The notes beneath the pieces were generated by a model, which searched no databases, was not told where the DNA came from, and was given only the letters and a program-made list of their open reading frames with translations. A stretch of DNA of 38,993 nucleotides from Actinomyces sp. (lineage in GTDB: Bacteria > Actinomycetota > Actinomycetes > Actinomycetales > Actinomycetaceae): positions 1-38,993 of the forward strand of contig NZ_JAUMUL010000007.1 in the NCBI RefSeq assembly GCF_030530635.1, in the 5' to 3' direction. A program made the position numbers and the translations under genes. Shown in pieces: positions 27,727 through 38,300 of the stretch (position 1 is the first letter of the stretch; the number at the start of each line of letters is the position of its first letter).

Positions 27727-29340
27727 ATGACCGAGAACACCCAAGCGGGAAGCACTGCGTCCACCGCGACCATGGCCGACTCCGCGGCGACCATGGCCTT
27801 CCGCGAACGCATCGCCCGTGTGGACGCCGAAGCCGAGGATCGGGCCGCCTCCCGCCAGCATGCCAAGGGCAAGCACACCGCCCGCGAGCGCATCGCCATG
27901 CTGCTGGACGCCGATAGCTTCCTGGAGGTCGGCCGCTACTCCGGGTCAGGTGCCGGTGAGCGAGCGCGGCCCTCCGGTGTGGTCACCGGCTTCGGACAGA
28001 TAGGCGGCCGCCAGGTGGCCGTCTATTCCCAGGACTTCTCCGTGTCCGGCGGCGCCCTGGGCAGCGTAGAGGGCGACAAGATCGTGGGTCTGCTCGACGA
28101 CGCCCTGCGCCTATCCATCCCGGTAATCGGGCTCATTGACTCTGGTGGCGCCAAGATTCAGGAGGGCGTGGGGGCCCTGCGCCAGTACGGGCGCATCTTC
28201 AACCGCACCTGCGCCGCCTCCGGACTGGTACCGCAGATCAGCGTGATCATGGGGCCGTGCGCGGGCGGCGCCGTCTACTCTCCGGCGCTGACGGATTTTG
28301 TCATCGCCACCCGCGAGGCCTCCCACATGTTCGTCACCGGCCCCGATGTGGTGCGCGCCGTCACCGGTGAGCGGATCAGCGCCGAGGAGTTGGGCGGCGC
28401 CGACATTCACGGCTCGGTCACTGGTGTGGTGCACTATGTGGCCGAGGATGAGGAGGATGCTCTGGCCCAGGTGCGTGCCCTGCTGGCCTACCTGCCCTCC
28501 TCCTCCGAGCAGGAGGCGCCCCGCTACGCCTACGAGGACGCCGACCGGGCCACGGACCGGGACGCCGCCGCCGAGGTCGGCACCCTGGTGCCCGCCTCGC
28601 CCCGTCAGCCCTACGACGTCACCGCGGTGGTGGCAGCCGTGGTCGACCACGGGGAATTGGTGCAGGTGCAAGAGGACTTCGCCGCCAACGTGGTGGTCGG
28701 CTTCGCCTGTTTCGAGGGGCGCCCAGTGGGCGTGGTCGCCAACCAGCCGCTGGTGGACGCCGGCACACTGGACGTGGACGCCTCCGAGAAGCTGGCCCGC
28801 TTCGTGCGCTTCTGTGACGCCTTCGGCCTGCCGGTGGTGACCTTCGTGGACGTTCCCGGCTATCGCCCGGGTGCGGAGCAGGAGCACGCCGGCATCATCC
28901 GCCGCGGTGCGAAAGTCATTAACGCCTATGCCTCCGCCACCGTGCCCCTGGTCACGGTGGTATTGCGCAAGGCCTACGGCGGCGCCTATATCGTCATGGG
29001 TTCCAAGGCCATCGGCGCGGACCTGAACTTCTGCTGGCCCGGAGCGGAGATAGCCGTACTCGGCGCCCAGGGGGCGGTGGGCATCATCCACCGCCGGGAC
29101 CTGCAAAAGGTCCGGGAGACCTCCGGGGAGCAGGCCGCGGCTGCCGAGCAGCAACGCCTGATCGAAGAGTACACGCAGACCGTCATCAACCCGGACAAGG
29201 CCGTCGCCATCGGTGAGATCGACGCGGTCATCGCACCCGAGGACACGCGCACCGTGATTGTGGACTCCCTGGCCGCCCTGGCAGCCAAGCGCGACGGCCG
29301 CCGCAGCCCCTCCAAGAAGCACGACAACGGCCCGCTATGA
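27727..29340 (+). CDS. Acyl-CoA carboxylase carboxyltransferase (beta) subunit
   Basis: A 537-residue carboxyltransferase moving CO2 from biotin to acetyl- or propionyl-CoA. Both crotonase-like halves are present: the N-terminal half with GKHTARERIAMLLD, YSQDFSVSGGALG, the oxyanion segment SGGAKIQEGVGAL and GPCAGGAVYSPAL; the C-terminal half with FVDVPGYRPGAEQEHAGII, the oxyanion segment RKAYGGAYIVMGSKA and WPGAEIAVLGAQGAV. ATG at 27727 follows AGGAGG at a normal distance. The N-terminal about 25 residues are Thr/Ala-rich and probably disordered. The stop overlaps the fas ATG (ATGA). Acetyl versus propionyl preference cannot be fixed by eye; the adjacent FAS-I favours malonyl-CoA production. 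Confidence 0.93.
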   Translation: MTENTQAGSTASTATMADSAATMAFRERIARVDAEAEDRAASRQHAKGKHTARERIAMLLDADSFLEVGRYSGSGAGERARPSGVVTGFGQIGGRQVAVYSQDFSVSGGALGSVEGDKIVGLLDDALRLSIPVIGLIDSGGAKIQEGVGALRQYGRIFNRTCAASGLVPQISVIMGPCAGGAVYSPALTDFVIATREASHMFVTGPDVVRAVTGERISAEELGGADIHGSVTGVVHYVAEDEEDALAQVRALLAYLPSSSEQEAPRYAYEDADRATDRDAAAEVGTLVPASPRQPYDVTAVVAAVVDHGELVQVQEDFAANVVVGFACFEGRPVGVVANQPLVDAGTLDVDASEKLARFVRFCDAFGLPVVTFVDVPGYRPGAEQEHAGIIRRGAKVINAYASATVPLVTVVLRKAYGGAYIVMGSKAIGADLNFCWPGAEIAVLGAQGAVGIIHRRDLQKVRETSGEQAAAAEQQRLIEEYTQTVINPDKAVAIGEIDAVIAPEDTRTVIVDSLAALAAKRDGRRSPSKKHDNGPL

Positions 29341-32300
29341 CCATCAGCCCAACCGATCACAGCCCACAAACCACCACTGCAAGCCATCCGACAACCGAGG
29401 ACCGTATGACCACCCAGCCCAACACTTCCGACACCATCGCCGAGCGGCTCAACACCGGTGAGCCCTATGTGCTCGCCTTCGGCGGCCAGGCCACCCCCTG
29501 GCGCGCCACCTTGGAGGAGCTGGTCGGACTGGACCGCGAGCTGGCCGCCGAACTGGCCGCCATCGACGCCACCGTCGCCGACCGTCTCGCGCCGGTTGCC
29601 ACCGACCTGCTCACCGTGACCCCGCGGGGAGCGCGCTTCTTCGGCACCGACGGCGCTCCAGTGGCACCCGCCCCACAGGCGGGGGCCGACACCGCCGACG
29701 TGTCCGTACCCGGCATCCTGTTCGCCCAGCACGCCGCTCTGGCCTGCTTGCCCGGCTCCGGCATTGACCCTGTGGGGGAGCAGGCTCCGGGTGCCGTCAT
29801 CGGCCACTCCCAGGGCGTGCTCGGTGTGGCCCTGCTGGATGCGCTGCGCAGGGCGCGTGGTGAGGGCGATGAGGCGGTCTCCGACGGTGTGGTTCAGGTG
29901 CACGCCATCGCCCGTCTGATCGGCGCCGCCGCCGCCCGCACCACGGGAAGGCTCAACCTGGGCACAGTGGGGGAGACCACCCCCATGCTGTCGGTGCGCG
30001 GAGTGACCCGGGACGTCCTCGACGGCGTACTCGCGCAGGTGCCCGAATCGGAACGGATCGCCGTCGGCGTGGTCAACGGCCGCCTGGCTCATATTCTGTC
30101 CGGCCGCCCCGGTGACCTGGAGCGGGTCGTCACCGCCCTGGAGGCCGCCGCCCGCCGCAGCGAGCGGGAGCGCAAGGAGCGGCGCCGCGGCGGCGCCGTG
30201 CTGAACCCGATCACCGAGTTCCTGAATACTTCCGTGCCCTTCCACACACCCTTGCTCGCCACCGCCGTTGACGACGTGGTGGCCTGGGCCGCCCGCGCCG
30301 GCTTGGACACCGAGCTGGCCCGCGAGTTGGCGGTCGCTGTTCTGATCGACCCGGTCGACTGGCCCGCCACCGTGGACGCGGCTCTCGCCGACGGGCGCCG
30401 CCTCATCCTCGACCTCGGCCCCGGCACCGTGCTATCGCGCCTGACCGAGCCGGTCGTAGCCGGAACCGGCACCACCGTGGTCCCCGCGGGCACCTCCCAC
30501 CACATCGACGACCTTGACCGGCCCGGCGCCGCCCCGGCCCCCACCGTGGAACGCGCCCGCTTCGCACCCCGCCTGACCCGGCTTCCCGACGGGCGTGTCA
30601 CCCTGGACACCGCCTTCACCCGGCTGACCGGCCGTTCCGCGATCCTGCTGGCCGGTATGACGCCAACCACCGTCGACCCGGAGATCGTGGCCGCAGCCGC
30701 CAACGCCGGCTACTGGGCGGAGTTGGCCGGCGGCGGGCAAACCACCGCCAAGGTGCTGTCCGACAACCTGGCGGGCCTGGAGCAGGCCCTGGAGCCGGGC
30801 CGGACCGCCGCCTTCAACGCCATGTTCATGGACCGCTACCTGTGGAACCTGCACCTGGGTACTCAGCGGCTACTGTCCAAGGCGCGTGCGGCCGGCAGCC
30901 CGGTCGACGGCGTGGTCATCTCCGCCGGCATCCCCGAGCTGGATGAGGCCGTGGCCCTGATCACTCGCCTGCGGGGTGAGGGCTTCCCCTATGTGGCCTT
31001 CAAGCCCGGCACCGTGGACCAGATCCGGCAGGTCATTACCATCGCCAAGGCCGTCCCGGACGTGCCCGTGATCGTGCAGATCGAGGACGGTCACGCCGGT
31101 GGACACCACTCGTGGGAGGACCTGGACACCATGCTCCTGGCCACCTACGACTCCATCCGTGCGGTGGACAACCTGGTGCTGTGTGTGGGCGGCGGCATTG
31201 GCGCCCCCGAGCGCGCGGCTGACTACATCACCGGACGCTGGGCCGAGGCATACGGCACCGCGGCCGCCCCGGTGGACGGCGTGTGTGTGGGCACGGCTGC
31301 CATGACCTGCCTGGAGGCCAAGACCAACGAGGACGTCAAGCAGCTGCTGGTCGACACCCCCGGGATCGACCCGGCCCACGAGGGTGGTTGGGTCGCCTCC
31401 GGCGCCTCCGCCGGAGGCATGACTTCCGGCCTGTCCCACCTGCGCGCCGACCTGTACGAGATTGACAACTCCTCCGCCCGCGCATCACGGCTCATCCAGG
31501 AGCTCGCCGGCGACGACGACGCCATGACGGCACGCCGTGAGGAGATGATCGCGGCCCTGGCCAAGACCGCCAAGCCCTACTTCGGTGACGTCGAGGAGAT
31601 GAGCTACCTGGAGTGGGCCACCCGCTACGCCGAGCTGTGTGTGTCCCCGCACGCCGGTAGGGCCGCCACCCGGGCCGATTGGGCCGACGAGGGCTGGTAC
31701 GACCGGTTCCTCGATCTGCTGCACCGCATCGAGGCGCGCCTGGACGCCGCCGACCACGGCGAGATCGCCACGCTGTTCGCAGGCGAGGAGGACGTCTTGG
31801 ACGCCGACGCCGCCCTGGCGGCCCTGGCTGAGCGCTACCCGCAGGCCACCACCACTCGGGTGGAGCCCGCCGACGCGGCCTGGTTCGTGGACCTGTGCCG
31901 CAAGCACCCCAAGCCGGTTCCCTTCGTGCCCGTGCTCGACGCCGACATTCTGCGCTGGTGGGGCACTGACTCCCTGTGGCAGTCTCAGGACCCGCGCTAC
32001 ACCGCCGACCAGGTGCGCATCATCCCCGGCCCGGTGTCCGTGGCCGGAATCACGACCATCAACGAGCCGGTCGGTCATTTGCTGGGCCGTTTCGAGACGG
32101 CGGTGATCGACACCCTGCGCGACGCCGGCGAGCAGGCCCAACCGGCCGCCGGCCGCCTGGGCATCTCCAGTGTCGTCGGCGCCCGCCCGGTGGCCGATGC
32201 CACCGAGCTGGTCCGCACCACCCCCCACGTGCTGTGGAACGGGCATCTGACCACTAACCCGGCCCGGGTGCTCAACGACGACGCCTACAGGGTGGTCGCC

Positions 32301-35300
32301 CGGCCCGACGTCGCCGCGGACGCCTACGACCTCGATATCGCCCTGGACACGCATTGGGACGCTACCCCCGGCGGGGAGGCGATCCACGCCGTACGTCGAC
32401 TGGTTGTGCCACTGCGCCTGGCCCGCGCCTGGGATGGCGCGGCCCCGTTCGTGGACCCCGAGCGCATCAGCGAGACCATGTACGACCTGCTGCGGGGCAC
32501 CGCGGGCGTCGGTGCCGTGTCCATCACCGGCGACCTGGTTGAGCAGTTGCCCGAGGTGCTCACCGCACAGCCGGGTGCCACGGACGCCCTGGGCCGGCCG
32601 GTCGAGCAGCCCTTCGGCACCGTTCACGCCCGTTTCACCCTGGGCGGTGACCTGGGTGCGGACCATGCCGCGGTCACCGCGGATGCCCTGCCCAATGCGC
32701 TGGCCGGTGCACCGCTGGTTCCCGACGCCCTGCTGGGGCCGTGCTGGCCGGTTGTCTATGCGGCCCTGGGCAGTGTCGTGGAGGACGGCATGCCCCTGAT
32801 TGAGGGGCTGCTCGGCGCGGTCCACCTGGATCACACCATTGATCTGCGCCGCCCCTTGGCACAGTTGGCTCGCGAGGCCGGCCCCGACCGGGTCATTGAG
32901 GCCGACGGCTGGGTGGCCGGGCTGGAGGAGTCCAGTGCAGGACGTGTCGTGGACGTGCGCCTGCAGCTGAGGGACGCCGCCGACGGGAGCCTGGTCGCCC
33001 TCATGCGTGAGCGCTTCGCCATTCGGGGCCGCGCCTCCGGTACCGCCGTGCCCTCCGCACCCGAGCAGGCCGGCGGCACCGGGCGGCCGACTGCGCCCGC
33101 CGCCCGCCGCCTGCTGCGCCGCATCACCGTGACCGCGCCCAGCGACATGACCGCCTTCGCCCGCGTCACCGGCGATTTCAACCCGATCCACACCAGCTAC
33201 CACGCTGCGAAGGTCGCCGGTATGGACGCCCCGCTGGTGCACGGCATGTGGCTTTCGGCCACCGCCCAGCAGGCTGCGGCCGCGACCGCGCCTGATGGCA
33301 CCCGTCATGTGCTCGCCGGGTGGACCTACACGATGCTCGGCCCCGTCGAGCTCGGTGACCAGGTCCAGGTCAGTGTCGAGCGCACCGGCCTGGTGGTCGG
33401 TGGTGGCCTCGTCCTTGAGGTCACTTGCCGGGTGGGCGATGAAGTCGTCTCCCGCGGCACGGCCGTAACCGAGCCGGAGCCCACCGCCTACGTCTTCCCC
33501 GGCCAGGGCATCCAGGCCCGCGGCATGGGGCTGGATGAGATGCGCACCTCTAAGGCCGCCCGGCAGGTTTGGGAGCGGGCCGATGCCCACACTCGCGCCG
33601 AGCTCGGCTTCTCGGTCATCGCGCTGGTGCGCGACAACCCCACGGAGATGACCGCCCGCGGCGTCACCTACCGGCACCCCGATGGCCTGCTCAACCTCAC
33701 CCAGTTCACGCAGGTTGCCCTGGCCACTGTCGCCATGGCGACCACCGCGCGCCTGGCCGAGGCCGGTGCCCTGGTGGAGTCCGCCGCCTTTGCCGGTCAC
33801 TCCCTGGGTGAGTACACGGCCCTGAGTGCTTATGGGCGGGTCATGTCCGTGGAGACCACTATCTCGATCGTCTTCCAGCGCGGCTCCACCATGCACTCGC
33901 TGGTGCCGCGCGACGAGTTCGGTGCCTCCAACTACCGGATGGGCGCTCTGCGGCCCAACCAGGCGGGTATCGCCGCCGCGGATGTTGAGGACTACATCCG
34001 CGGGGTGTCCGAGGCCTCCGGGGAGTTCTTGCAGATCGTGAACTACAACCTCGCCGGCGTGCAGTACGCCGTCGCGGGCACCATCAAGGGTCTGGAGGCG
34101 CTGGCCGCTGACGCCCGCGCCAAGGCCGCCGCCCGGGGTGGGAAGAATCCCTTCATGTACGTCCCCGGTATCGATGTGCCCTTCCACTCCGAGGTGCTGC
34201 GTCCCGGCGTGCCCGAGTTCCGGGAGCGTCTGCTGGCATTGATTCCGACGGATCTGGACACCGACCGGCTGGTGGGCCGCTACGTGCCCAACCTGGTGGC
34301 CCGCCCCTTCGAGCTGACCCGCGAGTTCGCCCAGGCGATCCTTCAGGTGGTCCCCTCCGAGCCGGTGCGCAGCATTGTGGACGACTGGGAGCAGTGGGCC
34401 GCGCGGCCCACCGAACTCGGCCGCCAGCTACTGGTGGAGTTGCTGGCGTGGCAGTTCGCCTCCCCGGTGCGTTGGATCGAGACGCAGGACGTGCTGCTGG
34501 ACGCCCCCGAGCAGGACGGGCTGGGGGTCGAGCACATCGTCGAGGTGGGCCTGGCCGCGTCCCCGACGCTGGCCAACCTGGCCTCCCGCACGGCGGCCCT
34601 GCCGCAGCACGCCGGCAGTCACGTGGTGGTGCACAACGCCCGCCGCGACGAGTCCCGCGTGCTGGCCACCGACACCGACCCGGCCCCCGGGATCGAGGAG
34701 GAGACCCCGACGGAGACCGCCGTGCCCGCCGAGGTCGCCGCGTCGGCCGAGTCCGCACCATCGGCACCGACCGCCGCCGTTGCGGAGCCCACGCCTACCG
34801 AGGCGGCTCCCGCGGCATCTGCGCCGGCGGCATCCGGCCCGGTTGCGGACCTGCCCTTCACGGCCACCGACGCCTTGACGGTGCTGCTGGCTCATGCCGC
34901 CCGCATCCGCCCCGAGCAGATCGCTCCCACCGACACCACCGAGTCGCTCACCAACGGCGTGTCCTCCCGCCGCAACCAGCTGCTGATGGACCTGGGCACG
35001 GAGCTGCAACTGGCCAGCATCGACGGTGCCGCCGACGCCGACATGAGCACGCTGGCGGGTATCGTCGCCAAGGGTGCCCCCGGCTACAAGCCCTTCGGGC
35101 CGGTGCTGACCGATGCGACCCGTACCGGTCTGGGACGGATCCTCGGCCCGTCCGGGGTGCGTGCCGGCCGTATCGCCGACCGCGTTACCGGCACCTGGGG
35201 CCTGGGCGACGGCTGGGTCTCGCACGTGACCGCCGAGATCTTCCTGGGCACCCGCGAGGGTGCCTCCATGCGGGGCGAGGACTTGGCCGCGCTGGGTTCG

Positions 35301-38300
35301 TCCGCGCCGCTGACCAACGCCGGTGGTGTGGACGCGCTTATCGACGCCGCCGTGCAGGCGGTCGCCACCACCCACGGCGTGACCGTGTCCATGCCGTCCG
35401 CCGGCGGCGCCGGGGGGGCCGTGGTCGATTCCGCCGCCCTGGATGCCTTCGCCGCCCAGGTGACCGGCGCCGACGGGGTGCTGGCCAAAACCGCCCGCAC
35501 GCTTCTGGACGTTCTGGGCCTGGCTGACAAGACCGGTGTCCCGGCCGACGCCGGGGATGAGGCGGCAGCCACCCGTGCTGCGGTCGAGGCGATCGATGCG
35601 GAGTTGGGTACCGGCTGGGTCAAGTCCGTCACGCCGACCTTCTCCGCCGACCGCGCCGTCCTGATCGACGACCGCTGGGCCTCGGCTCGCGACGACCTCG
35701 CGCGTCTGGGCAATGGCGATCTGGATCTGGCTAAGGCCACCGGACTACTGACCCCGCAGCGGTTCACCGGCCTGGGAACCGCGGTCGCCGACCAGGCCGC
35801 TTGGTGGGGTCGGCAGTTGCGTGCCGCCGCCACGGCCGGCGGCGCGGACGACCTGGTCCGCCGTGCCGAGATCGCCGAGGCCATCGCCGCCGCGGCCGCC
35901 CAGAAGCCGGTAGCCGGCGCCGACTCCGTCCGCTGGGCGGACGACGTGGCTGTGGTCACCGGGGTTGCTCCCGGGTCGATCGCCGCGGCCGTTGTCGGCG
36001 AGCTGCTGGCCGGGGGCGCCACCGTCGTGGCCACCAGCTCCCGCCTGACGCATGAGCGTTTGGCCTTCGCCACCGGCCTGTACCGCGAACACGCCTCCGC
36101 CGGCGCCCGCCTGTGGATGGTGCCGGCCAACCTGGCCTCCTACCGCGACGTGGACGCCCTGGCCGACTGGATCGGCAATGACCAGACGGTCACCTCCGGC
36201 GGCTCCACCCAGCTGGTCAAGGAGGCACTGGTACCTACGCTGCTGTTCCCCTTCGCCGCGCCGCGCGTGGTCGGCACCCTCGCCGACGCCGGCCCGGAGG
36301 CCGAGTCCCAGACCCGGCTGCTGCTGTGGAGCGTGGAGCGCACTATCGCCGCCCTGTCCGCCATCGGCACCGACACGCACGTCGACCACCGGCTGCACGT
36401 GGTCCTGCCGGGCTCGCCCAACCGCGGCACCTTCGGCGGTGACGGCGCCTACGGCGAGGTCAAGTCCGCCCTGGACGCCGTGGTCAACCGGTGGCGTGCG
36501 GAGAAGAACTGGTCCGGGCGCGTCACTCTGGCCCACCCCCGTATCGGCTGGGTGCGCGGCACCGGGCTGATGGGCGGCAACGACCCGCTGGTCGCGGCCG
36601 TCGAGGCCGCCGGCGTGCGTACCTGGTCCACCCAGGAGATCGCCGTCGAGCTGGTGCAGCTGTGCACCACCGAGGTGCGTGGCCGCGCCACCCAGGCGCC
36701 CGTGGAGGCCGACCTCACCGGCGGCCTGGGCGACGACGTGGATCTGGTCGCGCTGCGCACCAGCGCGCGGGCCACGGCTCCCGAATCGCGGCCGGAGACG
36801 CAGCCGCAGGCAACTGTCAAGGCGCTGCCCACCCCGCACGTGCCCACCCAGCCCACGGCCCCCGACTGGGGCGAGGTGGACGCCGACCTGGACGACCTGG
36901 TGGTAGTGGTCTCCACCGGCGAGGTCTCCACCTGGGGATCGGGCCGCACCCGCCGCGAGGCGGAGCTGGGCATGACCGCGGGCGACGACGTCGAGCTGAC
37001 CGCTGCCGGCGTACTCGAACTCGCCTGGGGCATGGGCCTGCTGACCTGGCAGGACAGCCCCAAGGCCGGCTGGTACGACACCGACGGCGAGTTCGTCGAC
37101 GAGTCCGACATCTACGCCCGCTACCGGGACGAGGTCGTGGCCCGCTGCGGTATCCGCGAGTTCGTCGACGACGGCGTGATCGCCACCGAGGGCCCGGAGG
37201 AGGTCGCGGTCTACCTCGACCACGACATCACCCTGACCGTCGCCGATGAGGCGACCGCCCGCACCATTGAGGTCACCGACCCCGAGCACACGCTGGTGGC
37301 CCCGGAGCTGGCCGACGGAGCTCCCACGGGGGAGTGGACCGTCACTCGCCTGGCCGGTTCCCTGGCCCGCGTGCCACGCCGCGCCACGCTCTCACGCACC
37401 GTCGGCGGCCAGTTCCCGGTCGACTTCGACCCGGAGCGCTGGGGCATCCCCGCCGCCATGGTGCAGGGCATGGACACCATCGCCTCCTGGAACCTGGTCA
37501 CCGCCGTGGACGCCTTCCTGTCCGCCGGGTTCTCCCCGGCCGAGCTGCTGGCGGCGGTGCACCCCTCCGACGTGGCCTCCACGCAGGGCACCGGCTTCGG
37601 CGGCATGGAGTCCATGCGCAAGATGTTCGTCGGTCGCTTCCTCGGTGAGGAGCGCCCCAGCGACATCCTGCAGGAGGCGCTGCCCAACGTGGTGGCCGCG
37701 CACGTCATGCAGTCCTACGTAGGCGGCTACGGCTCCATGGTGCAGCCGGTGTCGGCCTGCGCCACCGCCGCGGTGTCCATCGAGGAGGGCTGGGACAAGA
37801 TCGCGCTCGGCAAGGCCGACGTGGTCGTGGCCGGCGCCATCGACGACATCTCGATTGAGTCGGTGGTCGGCTTCGGCAACATGAACGCCACCGCGGAGGC
37901 TGAGGCCATGTACGCCAAGGGCATCTCCGCCCGCCACTTCTCCCGCGCCAACGACCGTCGCCGCGGCGGCTTCGTGGAGGCCGAGGGCGGCGGCACGGTG
38001 ATCCTGGCCCGTGGCTCCGTGGCGGCCCGACTGGGTCTGCCGGTGGCAGGTGTGATCGGCTTCGTCTCCTCCTACGCCGACGGCGCCCACACCTCCATCC
38101 CCGCCCCCGGGCTGGGTGCCCTCGGCGCGGGCCGCGGCGGCAAGGACTCCCGCCTGGCCAAGGCCCTGGCCGCTCTGGGCGTGGAGGCCGACGACATCGC
38201 CGTGGTGTCCAAGCACGACACCTCCACCAACGCCAATGACCCCAACGAGTCCGAGCTGCACACCCGCCTGGCCCGTGCCCTGGGACGCAGCGAGGGCAAC

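Noticed and set aside
31485..34187. A 900-codon minus-strand open frame inside fas
   Set aside because: It is the mirror of the enoyl reductase to transferase part of FAS-I and has no recognisable domain.
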